64,000 nucleotides of DNA from Candidatus Faecousia faecavium (GCA_018712645.1 DVGO01000056.1:1-64000); one strand, 5' to 3'. Positions 33,636 to 42,869 are shown, counted from the first letter of the stretch. Made by a program: numbers and translations. The notes: generated from the letters alone by a model not told the origin.

Positions 33636-34919
33636 TTATAAGGTAACCAGTCCCGCATCCACCATTTTCTGCAGGCTCATCAGAATGCCCAATTTGGCAT
33701 GATTCCAGGTCAGACCGCCCTGGAAATAAACCGCATAAGGCGGACGGATGGGGCCGTCGGCAGACAGCTCAATGGAGCTTCCCTGCACGAAGGCACCAGC
33801 TGCCATAATCACCTTGTCATTGTAGCCGGGCATATCCGACGGATAAGGCGTAGCGAAGGAATCCACAGGCGCCGCAGCCTGAATACCCTTGCAGAAAGCA
33901 ATCATGCCTTCCTCGCTGCCCAGTTCCACTGCCTGGATGATATCATGCCGGCTCTCGTCAGCGCTGGGAACGCAGCGGAAGCCCAGGGGCTCATAGAGAT
34001 TGGCAGCAAACACCGCGCCCTTTTCCGCACCGGCCACCACCGTAGGTGCCAGGAAGAAGCCCTGATACAGCGACGGCATCAAGCCCAGGTTTGCGCCCAC
34101 TTCCTGGCCCAAACCGGGGGCAGAAAGCCGGTAAGCACACCGCTCCACGCACTCCTTGGTTCCGCAGATATAGCCGCCGATGGGGGCAAGACCGCCACCG
34201 GGATTCTTAATCAGGCTGCCCACCGTCATGTCGGCGCCCACGTCGGAAGGCTCCCGGGTCTCCACAAATTCGCCGTAGCAGTTGTCCACCATCACCAGCA
34301 CATCGGGCTTGATCTGCTTGCAGAAGGCAATCAGCTCCCCAATCTGGGTCACGGAGAAGGTAGGACGGGTGGCGTAGCCTTTGGAGCGCTGAATGGTAAT
34401 CAGCTTGGTCTTTTCATTGATGGCTTTGCGGATACCTTCGTAGTCAAAGGTGCCGTCGCTGAGCAGATCCACCTGCCGGTATGTGACACCATACTCCGCC
34501 AGAGAGCAGGGGCTTTTGCGGATGCCGATTACCTCCTGCAAGGTATCATAGGGCATCCCCACAGGAGACAGCAGCTCATCTCCCGGCAGCAAATTGGCGC
34601 TGAGGGCCACTGTCAGAGCGTGGGTGCCGCAGGTGATCTGAGGCCGCACCAGCGCCGCTTCGGTATGAAATACGTCGGCATAGACCCGTTCCAGGTTGTC
34701 CCGGCCAAAGTCGTCATAGCCATATCCGGTAGTCGCCGCGAAGCAGGCTGCGGACACCCGGTTTTTCTGCATGGCCCACAAGACTTTGGCCTGGTTATGC
34801 TCTGCCACCTGGTCGATGGCTGCAAAGCGTTCTTTGAGAGATTCCAGCACTTTTTCTCCACGGGCGTAAACCGCCGGGGAAATGCCCATTGTCTGATACA
34901 ATTCCAGTAATTCTTCCAT
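33636..34919 (-). CDS. YnbB-type methionine gamma-lyase family PLP enzyme (aluminium-resistance protein family)
   Basis: A 427-residue fold-type I PLP enzyme. TGYGYDD near residue 64, RPQITCGTHAL near 92 and the PLP-lysine motif GSLIKNPGGG near 240 define the family that includes Bacillus YnbB. Members are annotated as Cys/Met metabolism lyases, historically as aluminium resistance proteins; the actual substrate is not settled. The gene lies four bases after the AbrB-type gene and before a DMT exporter. Confidence 0.88.
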   Translation of the reverse strand: MEELLELYQTMGISPAVYARGEKVLESLKERFAAIDQVAEHNQAKVLWAMQKNRVSAACFAATTGYGYDDFGRDNLERVYADVFHTEAALVRPQITCGTHALTVALSANLLPGDELLSPVGMPYDTLQEVIGIRKSPCSLAEYGVTYRQVDLLSDGTFDYEGIRKAINEKTKLITIQRSKGYATRPTFSVTQIGELIAFCKQIKPDVLVMVDNCYGEFVETREPSDVGADMTVGSLIKNPGGGLAPIGGYICGTKECVERCAYRLSAPGLGQEVGANLGLMPSLYQGFFLAPTVVAGAEKGAVFAANLYEPLGFRCVPSADESRHDIIQAVELGSEEGMIAFCKGIQAAAPVDSFATPYPSDMPGYNDKVIMAAGAFVQGSSIELSADGPIRPPYAVYFQGGLTWNHAKLGILMSLQKMVDAGLVTL

Positions 34920-34923
34920 GATT

Positions 34924-35163
34924 TTAATCCTCTTTTTTCACAGTATTCAAAATTTCCGTTGCCAAATCATTCAGCACTTCCGGGCGGGAAACGATCAGTC
35001 CCGTCTCTTCTTCCCCCACCAGCAGGAGGGTATCTCCCGGTTTGATGCCGAGAAGTTCTCTGGCTTCCTTGGGAATCACAATCTGCCCCCGGTCGCCAAC
35101 CTTGGCTGTGCCGAAAACCCGCTGGGGCTTTCCCTTGCCGAGTATGTGTTTGCCTCCAGGCAT
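34924..35163 (-). CDS. AbrB/SpoVT-type swapped-hairpin DNA-binding protein
   Basis: A 79-residue AbrB-family protein. The swapped-hairpin motif reads VGDRGQIVIPKEARELLGIKPGDTLLLV from residue 22 on, preceded by a short basic N-terminus and followed by a helical tail. It probably regulates its own operon. GAAGGGA precedes the ATG. A full-consensus promoter lies upstream, partly inside the terminator of the preceding operon. Confidence 0.85.
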   Translation of the reverse strand: MPGGKHILGKGKPQRVFGTAKVGDRGQIVIPKEARELLGIKPGDTLLLVGEEETGLIVSRPEVLNDLATEILNTVKKED

Positions 35164-35216
35164 AGCATCCCTTCTTCCTTAGAAAATCACATTTTTCATA
35201 CTTTTCACATCGGCGA

Positions 35217-35258
35217 ATTATACAAAATTCCGCTTCGGTTGTCAATACCGAAGCGGAA
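35217..35258 (-). promoter_or_regulatory. Consensus promoter nested in a terminator hairpin
   Basis: On the minus strand: -35 TTGACA (35240-35245), a 17-bp spacer, -10 TATAAT (35217-35222), driving abrB-ynbB-DMT. The -35 box lies in the loop of a perfect 11-bp hairpin (TTCCGCTTCGG arms, 35228-35238 and 35248-35258) that ends the HD gene upstream, followed by TTTT. Confidence 0.8.
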
Positions 35259-35266
35259 AAATTTGT

Positions 35267-35701
35267 CTATTCTGTTAGTATGGCCATAGCGGTGGTATAC
35301 TTCTCCTTCCAGGCTTTCAGTCGGGCCGGGGGAAGGTCGGTTCCCAGGCAGCGGGTCTGATCCAGGTTGTGGGCAAGATCCGCCAGCTTGACCCGAACCG
35401 CCACCGGGTTTTGCCGGATTCGGCGGATATAGGAACGGTAATCCTCTCCTTCCCCACGGGTCAGCAGGCAAACCGCTTCCACCACCGGATGGGGAAATTC
35501 CCGGGCCAGTTCCTCCGGGGTAACCGGCGCATCCTCCAAAACATCGTGGAGCAGGGCCACACAGCAGGAAACCTCTTCCTCCATCTGCTCCGCCACATGG
35601 ATAGGGTGAAAAATATAGGGAACTCCATTATCGTCCAGCTGCCCGTGATGGGCCTGGTAGGCCAAACACATGGCCTTGTTTGTCAGCGGTGTGTAGATCA
35701 T
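35267..35701 (-). CDS. HD-domain protein, RelA/SpoT hydrolase-like
   Basis: A 144-residue protein matching the HD part of (p)ppGpp hydrolases: YQAHHGQLDDNGVPYIFHPIHVA with the first metal His, LLHDVLEDAP with the HD pair, and VKLADLAHNL near residue 108 with the last Asp. There is no synthetase or TGS domain, so it looks like a stand-alone small hydrolase of the MESH1 type or a nucleotide phosphohydrolase. Its ATG overlaps the YugP-type stop by one base. Confidence 0.82.
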   Translation of the reverse strand: MIYTPLTNKAMCLAYQAHHGQLDDNGVPYIFHPIHVAEQMEEEVSCCVALLHDVLEDAPVTPEELAREFPHPVVEAVCLLTRGEGEDYRSYIRRIRQNPVAVRVKLADLAHNLDQTRCLGTDLPPARLKAWKEKYTTAMAILTE

Positions 35702-36423
35702 CAGTCATTCCGGCGCCGGCCGCCAAAAATGGCAATCAGGCGAAGAAGCTGCGCCAGAGACACTGCAGTGGCCGCCACATAGGTCAGCGCCGCAGCGGTC
35801 AAGGTTTTTTTCGCTCCCTGCTGCTCTTCCGGGGTCAGGATTCCTCCATCTTCAATGGCCTGCAGCGCCCGGCGGCTGGCATTGAATTCCACCGGCAATG
35901 TCACCAGCTGAAATACCAGAGACAGTCCAAAGCAGGCAATGCCCAGGTAAATCAGAGATTCCGCCATCTGACCAAAGGCAGAGAACAATAGTCCCAGAAG
36001 AATCAGGGGCATAGCCAGCCGGGAGCCAAAGTTGGTCACAGGGATAATGGCCGCTCTGAGCTTGATGGGGGCATATCCCACCGCGTACTGCACCGCATGT
36101 CCCGCCTCGTGGCAGGCAACGCCGATGGCAGCGGTGGAGGTATTGTCATAAACATCCTGAGAAAGACGGATCACATTGGTTCTGGGGTCATAATGGTCCG
36201 TCAGCTTCCCGCTGACCCGTTCAATCCGCACGCCCTGTACGCCGTTGTTGCGCAGAACCCGCTGGGCAGCCTCCGCTCCGGTGATTCTCCGGACAGACAT
36301 CTGCTGGGAATACTTGCGGAAAGTGGAATTGACGTTGCTGCTGGCCCACAGTGACAGCAGCAGGCACGGAAGCACCAATGTCAAAAATGTGGGGTCAAAA
36401 CCGAAGCCATAATAATACGGCAT
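35701..36423 (-). CDS. YugP-type neutral zinc metallopeptidase
   Basis: A 240-residue membrane protein: one N-terminal helix, then VRIERVSGKLTDHYDP and the zinc motif CHEAGHAVQYA near residue 108, then two hydrophobic segments (about 140-185), an E-containing helix (VEFNASRRAL near 198) and a final helix. Family members are annotated zinc_peptidase_2; substrates are unknown. ACAGGAGGAA precedes the start. It leads a two-gene operon with the HD protein. Confidence 0.85.
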   Translation of the reverse strand: MPYYYGFGFDPTFLTLVLPCLLLSLWASSNVNSTFRKYSQQMSVRRITGAEAAQRVLRNNGVQGVRIERVSGKLTDHYDPRTNVIRLSQDVYDNTSTAAIGVACHEAGHAVQYAVGYAPIKLRAAIIPVTNFGSRLAMPLILLGLLFSAFGQMAESLIYLGIACFGLSLVFQLVTLPVEFNASRRALQAIEDGGILTPEEQQGAKKTLTAAALTYVAATAVSLAQLLRLIAIFGGRRRND

Positions 36424-36472
36424 AGTGTGTTCCTCCTGTCTTCATGGCCGGTTATCCGGCTATTTTTTATAT

Positions 36473-36501
36473 AGTATACCCATCTGCGCAGGAAATGGCA
36501 A
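36473..36501 (-). promoter_or_regulatory. Promoter of the yugP-HD operon
   Basis: On the minus strand: TTGCCA (36496-36501), a 17-bp spacer, TATACT (36473-36478). Confidence 0.7.
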
Positions 36502-36649
36502 GGGCCGGCAAGCCCTTTCATCCTCAGAAAATTGTAAACTTTTTTCCATATTTATCCAAAAACTGCCGAAAGAATTATTCACAATTTATTCATACTGCTC
36601 CCTGCCGAACCTGATATACTTGTTTTAGTTCTGCACAGGAAGTGATGTC

Positions 36650-37843
36650 ATGAAAGATCCTTACATAAAGCGGTATTTATATCTGATGCTGGCGATTTTC
36701 GGTGCCATCAGTTTAAGTATTGTGGTATTTTTTGCGGTGTACCGTTTTCGGGGCATCGGAGATGGGCTGCACACCTTATCCGAGATTCTGGCTCCCTTTA
36801 TCTACGGCAGCGTGGTGGCGTATCTTCTGCGGCCTTTGTGCAACCATTATGAGCGATTTTTCTCCAAATCTCTGCCCAAAAGTCTGCGGAAACTGTCGGA
36901 TGCTCTGGCTGTGGGGCTGAGTCTGATTTCCGGTCTTCTGATTGTCTATGCCTTGATTATCATGATTGCTCCTCAGCTGTACCGGAGCATTATGTCCCTG
37001 TGGGACACGCTGCCGGCAAAAGTCAATGCCTTCCTGGACTGGGCAAGGGCTACCTTTGGAGAAGATGAAGAACTGGTACAGATGGCCAATCAAATATACA
37101 ACACCCTGTACTCCGAAGTGGAAACCTGGGGTCGAAACATTCTGGCCCCTTATGTTACCAATCTGATCAGCAGCCTGAGTTCCAGCGTGTATAAGGTGCT
37201 GCTGTTTCTGTACAACATGCTCATTGGTCTGATTGTGGCATGCTATCTGCTGGCCAGCCGGAAAAAATTCGCCCGGCAAAGTGTGCTCATCATCCGCAGC
37301 ACACTTCCTCCCCGGTGGGCAGACCGTTTCCTGAACGAAGTGGCCTTTGTGGATCGGATGTTCGGCGGGTTCATCGACGGCAAGCTGGTGGATTCGGCAA
37401 TCATCGGTGTGCTTTGCTACATCGGCTGCGTGATTTTCCGGTTCCCCAATGCACTGCTGGTCTCCGCTTTTGTGGGAATCACCAACGTCATTCCCTTCTT
37501 CGGTCCCTTCATCGGCGCCATTCCCTCTACCCTGCTGATTATGATTGAGGACCCCATCAAGGGTCTGTGGTTTGCCCTGTTTGTGCTGGGACTGCAGCAG
37601 CTGGACGGAAACGTAATCGGCCCCAAGATTCTGGGCGACCGGACAGGACTGTCCAGCTTCTGGGTTCTGTTTGCCATCGTGCTGTTCGGCGGCCTGTGGG
37701 GTGTCGCCGGAATGCTGGTGTGTGTGCCTGCTTTTGCCGTATTTTACGATATCGTCAAAAAGCTGGTCCGTCGGGGACTGGACAAAAAAGACCAAATCCA
37801 TCTCTGGGAACACTACAAAGCCGATTACCCCGACGAAAAATGA
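36650..37843 (+). CDS. AI-2E family transporter (putative permease)
   Basis: A 397-residue membrane protein with the AI-2E (PF01594, formerly UPF0118) layout: two N-terminal helices, a hydrophilic helical domain (about 110-180), then five to six helices including DGKLVDSAIIG near 243, PNALLVSAFVGITNVIPFFGPF near 263 and a C-terminal GLWGVAGMLVCVPAFAVFYDI. Relatives export AI-2 or act as Na/Li-proton antiporters; the substrate here is unknown. The ribosome site AGGAAGTGA is modest. Confidence 0.85.
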   Translation: MKDPYIKRYLYLMLAIFGAISLSIVVFFAVYRFRGIGDGLHTLSEILAPFIYGSVVAYLLRPLCNHYERFFSKSLPKSLRKLSDALAVGLSLISGLLIVYALIIMIAPQLYRSIMSLWDTLPAKVNAFLDWARATFGEDEELVQMANQIYNTLYSEVETWGRNILAPYVTNLISSLSSSVYKVLLFLYNMLIGLIVACYLLASRKKFARQSVLIIRSTLPPRWADRFLNEVAFVDRMFGGFIDGKLVDSAIIGVLCYIGCVIFRFPNALLVSAFVGITNVIPFFGPFIGAIPSTLLIMIEDPIKGLWFALFVLGLQQLDGNVIGPKILGDRTGLSSFWVLFAIVLFGGLWGVAGMLVCVPAFAVFYDIVKKLVRRGLDKKDQIHLWEHYKADYPDEK

Positions 37844-37853
37844 GCACATTCTG

Positions 37854-37888
37854 CTGCCCGCCGCACTTTCTGCGGCGGGCAGTTCCAT
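37854..37888 (+). terminator. Terminator after the AI-2E transporter gene
   Basis: CTGCCCGCCGCA (37854-37865) pairs with its complement (37871-37882) around CTTTC, then TTCCATTTTTT. Confidence 0.8.
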
Positions 37889-37900
37889 TTTTTCCCAGCG

Positions 37901-37929
37901 TTGCATTCCCCGCAGGGCTATGGTATACT
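37901..37929 (+). promoter_or_regulatory. Promoter of nrdG-dut
   Basis: TTGCAT (37901-37906), a 17-bp spacer, TATACT (37924-37929). Confidence 0.7.
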
Positions 37930-37979
37930 GTCCGGGTAATGTCCGCAAAATCTGTCTGCGGAGAATCAGGAGAGTACCT

Positions 37980-38519
37980 ATGAACTACGCTGCCATTAAA
38001 AATTGTGATATTGCCAACGGCCCCGGAGTCCGGGTCAGTTTGTTTGTTTCCGGCTGCACCCATCGATGTCCCGGCTGCTTCAATGAGGTGGCCTGGGATT
38101 TTCACTACGGCCAGCCTTTTACCCAGGAAGTCATGGACCGGATTGTGCAGATGCTCCGCCCGGACTATATCCGGGGACTGACTTTGCTGGGAGGCGAACC
38201 TTTCGAGCCGGAGAACCAGGGCGCCATCGTGCAGCTGCTGCGGCAAGTAAAACGGGAGCTGCCCCAAAAAAGCATCTGGGCTTTTTCCGGATATCTGTTT
38301 GACCGGGACATCCTGTCCGGGCGTCTGGGGGATACCCGGGAGTATCTGAGTTATCTGGACGTGCTGGTGGACGGTCCTTTTATTGAGGCGCAGAAGAATC
38401 TGTCCCTGCGCTTCCGGGGTTCGGAAAATCAGCGGCTGATTGACGTGCCTGCCTCTCTGGCTGCCGGGAAAATCGTTCTGTGGCAGGATTGGCAAGGCGA
38501 TAAGAAAGGAATGCAGTAA
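37980..38519 (+). CDS. nrdG: Anaerobic ribonucleotide reductase activating protein NrdG
   Basis: A 179-residue radical-SAM activase that installs the glycyl radical on NrdD. The cluster motif CTHRCPGC (C-X3-C-X2-C) lies near residue 27, with TLLGGEPFEPEN near 70 binding SAM. ATG 37980 follows AGGAGAG; the longer frame runs back through a terminator and promoter. NrdD is not in the window. The dUTPase gene starts directly after its stop codon, joining two steps of dNTP supply. Confidence 0.93.
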   Translation: MNYAAIKNCDIANGPGVRVSLFVSGCTHRCPGCFNEVAWDFHYGQPFTQEVMDRIVQMLRPDYIRGLTLLGGEPFEPENQGAIVQLLRQVKRELPQKSIWAFSGYLFDRDILSGRLGDTREYLSYLDVLVDGPFIEAQKNLSLRFRGSENQRLIDVPASLAAGKIVLWQDWQGDKKGMQ

Positions 38520-38957
38520 ATGGAACCCATTCATGTAAAACGGCTATCTCCGGAAGCCAAGCTTCCCACTTATGGCACCGCCGGTGCTGCCGGCGCCGAT
38601 TTGTACGCCTGTCTGGAACAGCCTATTACCATCCAGCCCGGTCAGACGGCGTTTCTTCCCACCGGCATTGCGCTGGAAGTCCCCCAGGGCTGCGCAGGTT
38701 TGGTCTATGCCCGCAGCGGTCTTGCCTGCAAGCAGGGACTGGCACCGGCCAACAAGGTTGGCGTGGTGGACAGTGACTACCGGGGAGAAATCACCGTAGC
38801 CCTGCACAACCACGGCCCCCAGCCCCAGACCATCCACAGCGGTGACCGAATCGCCCAGTTCATTATCACCCCGGTGCTGACACCGGTCTATCAGGAGACG
38901 GAAGAACTGTCCGCAACCGCCAGAAACTGCGGTGGATTTGGTTCCACCGGGAAATAA
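38520..38957 (+). CDS. dut: Deoxyuridine 5'-triphosphate nucleotidohydrolase (dUTPase)
   Basis: A 145-residue trimeric dUTPase. All five motifs are visible: GAAGADLYA, ARSGLACKQG, GVVDSDYRGEI, GDRIAQ and the C-terminal NCGGFGSTGK. It converts dUTP to dUMP and keeps uracil out of DNA. The ATG directly follows the nrdG stop and must use a ribosome site inside nrdG (AAGAAAGGA). Confidence 0.95.
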   Translation: MEPIHVKRLSPEAKLPTYGTAGAAGADLYACLEQPITIQPGQTAFLPTGIALEVPQGCAGLVYARSGLACKQGLAPANKVGVVDSDYRGEITVALHNHGPQPQTIHSGDRIAQFIITPVLTPVYQETEELSATARNCGGFGSTGK

Positions 38958-39016
38958 TTGGTGCTTTTGATAAAATCCATGTAAAGTTTTTGTAAAATTT
39001 AATCGTATTTTGTCAC

Positions 39017-39045
39017 TGTACATTTCTCTGAAAATTCCCTATAAT
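39017..39045 (+). promoter_or_regulatory. Promoter of the Na/Pi cotransporter gene
   Basis: TGTACA (39017-39022), a 17-bp spacer, TATAAT (39040-39045): a strong -10 box with an imperfect -35 box. Confidence 0.55.
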
Positions 39046-39098
39046 GGTACTATGCCCGGTTCGGGCGATCCTGGAAATGACGATTGGAGTATCATCAT

Positions 39099-40901
39099 AT
39101 GGAGATATTTAGAGCCATTATCCAACTTTTGGGCGGTCTGGCCATGTTCCTCTACGGCATTGAGGTCATGGGTGACGGACTGAAGAACAGCTCCGGAGCC
39201 GCACTGAAGCGGGTTCTGGAGAAAGTAACCGGGAATGTCATCATCGGTGTGCTCACCGGCGCCATGGTTACCGCAGTCATTCAGAGTTCCACCGCAACCA
39301 TCGTTCTGACCGTGGCCTTGATTGGTGCGGGAGTGCTGAATCTGAGACAGGCCGTGTCCATTGTCATGGGTGCCAACATCGGCACTACAGTCACTGCGCA
39401 GATCATTCGTCTGTCCTCCATCGAGGCCGGCAACAATCTGATGCTGATGCTTTTTGATACGGACACACTGGCTCCCATTGCGTTGGTAATCGGCATCATC
39501 TTGCTGATGTTCGTCAAGTCCAAGTCCTCCAAGACCATCGGAGACATTTTTGTGGGCTTCGGCGTGCTGTTTGTGGGTCTGAGTCTGATGACCGACGGCG
39601 TCCGGCCGCTGATCGGCACCGACGCTTTTGTGGCCTTTGTGGGTTTCCTGCAGAATCCCCTGCTGGGCATTTTGTTCGGTCTGGTGCTGACCGTCATTGT
39701 GCAGAGCTCTTCCGCTACGGTGGGTATGCTGCAGACCGTTGCTTCCGTGCCCGGTTCCGGCATTACCTTTGCCATGGCCTACCCCATCATTATGGGTATC
39801 AACCTGGGTACCTGCGTAACCACCGCTTTGGTCTGCTCCATCGGCTCTTCCAAAGATGCCAAGCGTACCGGTGTTGTGCACATCGCCTTCAATACCATCG
39901 GCACCATTTTGTTCCTGGTGGTTATGAATGTTTTGCAGCGCCTTTCCGTATTCGGTCAGGACTTCTGGGTTCGGGCTGTGGACAGCGGCAACATTGCCAA
40001 TTTCCAGACCGTATTCAACCTGATTACCGCCATTGTGCTGATTCCCTTTGCCGATGTTCTGGTGAAGCTGTCCATGCTGCTGGTGCATGATGACAAGCCC
40101 GGCAAAGATCGTCACCCGGAACTGCACACCCTGGACGAAAAGCTGTATATCTCCCCTGCCGTGGCCGTTTCCGAAACCGTAAAGGCCGTGGCTGCCATGG
40201 GTACCATCGCCAAGACAAACTTCGAACGGGGCTGTCGGATTCTGTCCAAATACGACCCGGTGCTGGTTGCCCAGGTTGACGAGGACGAAGACGTGATCGA
40301 CCAGTTTACCGACCAGGCAGACCGGTTCCTGATTGGTCTGGCCAAGAACGTGGAAACCGAGTGGGATGACCGTCAGCTGGACATGCTGATGCAGACGGTT
40401 CCCAATTTTGAACGCATCGGCGATTACGCCACCAACCTGGTGGAGCTGGCCCAGCGGCTGCAGTCGGAAGGCACCACCTTCTCCGAGACTGCCAAGAAGG
40501 AGCTGAACCTGATCTGCTCCGCCGTTACGGAAATTTTGACCATTACCCTCGATGCTTTCGCCAAGGGCGATAACGAAGCTGCCAAGGCCATTGAACCTCT
40601 GGAAGAAACCATTGACGATATGGTGATGATTCTCCGTGACCGGCATACCAAGCGGCTGAAAACCGGCGCTTGTTCCGTCGGAGCCGGATTGGTATTTATG
40701 GAGACGCTGACCTATCTGGAGCGCACCTCCGACCAGTGCTCCTCCATCGCCGTGATGATGCTGGCAAGAAACAATGAAGAAATCCTGCAAAATCACTATG
40801 ATTATCTGCGGGAAATCCACGCCGGCAACGACGCTGCCTACATGGCAGAGAAGGAACGCCGCCGTCGCCAATATATCAAGCCCCTGCGAGAACTGGTATA
40901 A
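39099..40901 (+). CDS. Na/Pi cotransporter family protein with PhoU-like domain
   Basis: A 600-residue protein. The N-terminal half has two inverted NptA-type repeats with the paired QSSTA/QSSSA signatures (VIQSSTATIVLT near 65 and IVQSSSATVGML near 205) and about eight helices. The C-terminal 230 residues form two PhoU-like three-helix bundles. It should import phosphate with sodium. ATG 39099 is preceded by TTGGAG; the frame extends five codons upstream to a TTG. A strong terminator follows. Confidence 0.9.
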   Translation: MEIFRAIIQLLGGLAMFLYGIEVMGDGLKNSSGAALKRVLEKVTGNVIIGVLTGAMVTAVIQSSTATIVLTVALIGAGVLNLRQAVSIVMGANIGTTVTAQIIRLSSIEAGNNLMLMLFDTDTLAPIALVIGIILLMFVKSKSSKTIGDIFVGFGVLFVGLSLMTDGVRPLIGTDAFVAFVGFLQNPLLGILFGLVLTVIVQSSSATVGMLQTVASVPGSGITFAMAYPIIMGINLGTCVTTALVCSIGSSKDAKRTGVVHIAFNTIGTILFLVVMNVLQRLSVFGQDFWVRAVDSGNIANFQTVFNLITAIVLIPFADVLVKLSMLLVHDDKPGKDRHPELHTLDEKLYISPAVAVSETVKAVAAMGTIAKTNFERGCRILSKYDPVLVAQVDEDEDVIDQFTDQADRFLIGLAKNVETEWDDRQLDMLMQTVPNFERIGDYATNLVELAQRLQSEGTTFSETAKKELNLICSAVTEILTITLDAFAKGDNEAAKAIEPLEETIDDMVMILRDRHTKRLKTGACSVGAGLVFMETLTYLERTSDQCSSIAVMMLARNNEEILQNHYDYLREIHAGNDAAYMAEKERRRRQYIKPLRELV

Positions 40902-40908
40902 CGAATCT

Positions 40909-40950
40909 ACCCCCGGAAAATCCTGAACGGATTTCCGGGGGTGTGTTTTT
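40909..40950 (+). terminator. Terminator of the Na/Pi transporter gene
   Basis: ACCCCCGGAAAATCC pairs with GGATTTCCGGGGGT (40929-40942), then GTGTTTTTTG. It may also serve the convergent HD gene. Confidence 0.8.
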
Positions 40951-40960
40951 TGTTCGGCAC

Positions 40961-41539
40961 TCAGGGGCAAAGACGCTCCAGTTCCGCGGATACGGAAGCT
41001 TCGCAGCTGCGCATGGCGAGAATCGTCTTTTCCAGCAGCTCGTCCAGACTCCAGCCCAGCCGCTGGGCGCCTTCCTGAATCACATCCCGGGAGCAGCCGG
41101 CTGCAAACTTCTTGTCCTTGAACTTCTTTTTCAGGGAAGACAGTTCCATGTCCATCACGCTTTTGCTGGGGCGCATCCGGGCGGCAGCACCGATCAAACC
41201 GGTCAGTTCATCCACTGCAAAGAGCACCTTCTCCATCTGGTGAACCGGCTCCACATCGCTGCACAGGCCGTAGCCATGGGAGCAGATGGCATGAACCATT
41301 TCCTCGCTGGCATTGACCTGGGCCAGAAGCTCGGGAGCCTTCTTGCAGTGCTGATCCGGGTACTGCTCAAAATCCACATCGTGCAGCAGTCCGCACAGGC
41401 TCCAGAATACTTCGTCCTCCCCCAGTTCCCGGGCAAACCAGGCCATAACCCCTTCCACCGTCAGAGCGTGCTGAATGTGAAAGGGTTCTTTGTTATACCG
41501 TTGCAGCAGGTCCAGGGCCTGCTCTCTTGTCAGTTCCAT
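40961..41539 (-). CDS. HD-domain hydrolase-like protein
   Basis: A 192-residue HD protein: HIQHALTVEGVM near residue 21, CGLLHDVDFEQYPDQHC near 49 with the HD pair, and FAVDELTGLIGA near 107. It resembles predicted hydrolases often called HDIG-domain proteins; the substrate is unknown. ATG 41539 lies eight bases after AGGAGGC. It is a single gene, convergent with the Na/Pi transporter gene. Confidence 0.8.
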   Translation of the reverse strand: MELTREQALDLLQRYNKEPFHIQHALTVEGVMAWFARELGEDEVFWSLCGLLHDVDFEQYPDQHCKKAPELLAQVNASEEMVHAICSHGYGLCSDVEPVHQMEKVLFAVDELTGLIGAAARMRPSKSVMDMELSSLKKKFKDKKFAAGCSRDVIQEGAQRLGWSLDELLEKTILAMRSCEASVSAELERLCP

Positions 41540-41713
41540 GAAATGCGCCTCCTGTATCAAAATATGGAATCATTTTACCTTTGGCGACTTTCTTTGTCAA
41601 CCGGACGAATGCGATATCGGCTTAGCATTTCAAAAGAAGTCCCGGTTTTTTTGAAAAGGTGTAGAGATGTTCATAATTGCGTGCTATACTGGTTTTGTTA
41701 GGAGGTGTCCTTC

Positions 41714-42835
41714 ATGGCAAATATACTTGACTACATACGCTGGCGCGGTGACCTGACGTTTACCCAGGACCCGCCGAATCCGGTGGACGCATTGATTTTC
41801 TCGGCGCTGGTTTACATCCGCTACGGCGGCAGAGTGGAATCCCAGCCCACAGTCCCCATTTCCCTGACGGAAGCGGCTGAGGACTTTTTTGCCGGAGACA
41901 ACTGCGAGGCCCTGGTGCGGGTGAAAAACGATCTGACGCTGCTGCGTCTGGCAGCCGACTCTGTCCGGTTCGGTTCCGCCCGTTTGTGTATGTATCAGGA
42001 TCAGCTGATTCCCGAGCAGGAGACGCAATTTGCGGCCCTTACCTTTCTGCTGGATGACGGAAGTATGTTCCTGGCATTCCGGGGCACCGACAGCACCCTG
42101 GTAGGCTGGAAAGAGGATTTCAACATGACCTTCCAGCAGACCATTCCCGCCCAACGGCTGGCGGTCCGATATACCCTGGCAATAGCCCAGGAATATGTAG
42201 CTCCCATGCGCCTGGGCGGCCATTCCAAGGGCGGCAATCTGGCAGTATTTGCCGCAGCCCGTTCTTCCCCTATGGTACAGCAGCGGATTTTGCAGGTATA
42301 CAACCACGACGGCCCGGGTTTTACGAAATATCTGATGGGCGACCCCGGATATCTTGCCATGGTTCCCCGGATCAAAACCTACGTTCCCCAGTCCTCCGTC
42401 ATCGGCATGCTGCTGGAACATGAAGAACCCTATACGGTCATCCGCAGCAAAACCGTGGGACTGCTGCAGCATGATCCCTACTCCTGGGAACTGATGGGCA
42501 GCCAATTTCTCACCACGGAGGAAGTCACCGAAGGCTCCCATTTCCTGGACGCCACCATCAAAACCTGGTTTGCGGAAATGACCAACCAGGAACGCAACCA
42601 GCTGGTGGATGTGATGTTCGCCCTGCTGGGCACCGGCGGCGTTGACAACGCCATCGACATTTTCCAGCCCAAAAATATCCACGCCTATGTAAAAGCCCTG
42701 AGCGGTGACGAAAAAATGCGCCGGGTGCTGTCCACGGAATTTCTGGGCCTGATGGACGCGGCGAAAAAAACCAGAGCCAAACTGGAAGCAGAGCGAAAAA
42801 CAGAAAAGCTTCTGGAAGAGGGCTTTGACGTATAA
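41714..42835 (+). CDS. DUF2974/Mbeg1-like alpha/beta hydrolase (putative lipase)
   Basis: A 373-residue Mbeg1-like protein. The nucleophile elbow GHSKGGNLAV lies near residue 172, after FLAFRGTDSTLVGWKEDF near 120 and before NHDGPGF near 200, the usual order in this lipase-like family. The catalytic Ser is the one in GHSKG. Relatives occur widely in Clostridia with unknown substrates; there is no signal peptide. GGAGGTG precedes ATG 41714. Confidence 0.82.
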   Translation: MANILDYIRWRGDLTFTQDPPNPVDALIFSALVYIRYGGRVESQPTVPISLTEAAEDFFAGDNCEALVRVKNDLTLLRLAADSVRFGSARLCMYQDQLIPEQETQFAALTFLLDDGSMFLAFRGTDSTLVGWKEDFNMTFQQTIPAQRLAVRYTLAIAQEYVAPMRLGGHSKGGNLAVFAAARSSPMVQQRILQVYNHDGPGFTKYLMGDPGYLAMVPRIKTYVPQSSVIGMLLEHEEPYTVIRSKTVGLLQHDPYSWELMGSQFLTTEEVTEGSHFLDATIKTWFAEMTNQERNQLVDVMFALLGTGGVDNAIDIFQPKNIHAYVKALSGDEKMRRVLSTEFLGLMDAAKKTRAKLEAERKTEKLLEEGFDV

Positions 42836-42869
42836 CCCCCCGGCCTAACCGGTACAGACAGGTAAGCAT

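Noticed and set aside
39039-40970. Long minus-strand ORFs opposite conserved genes (also 49781-52093, 59076-61085 and 61200-63620)
   Set aside because: They are antisense shadows of the Na/Pi transporter, feoB, atpA and atpG/atpD genes, are rich in Gln/His/Gly as such shadows are, and have no family features.
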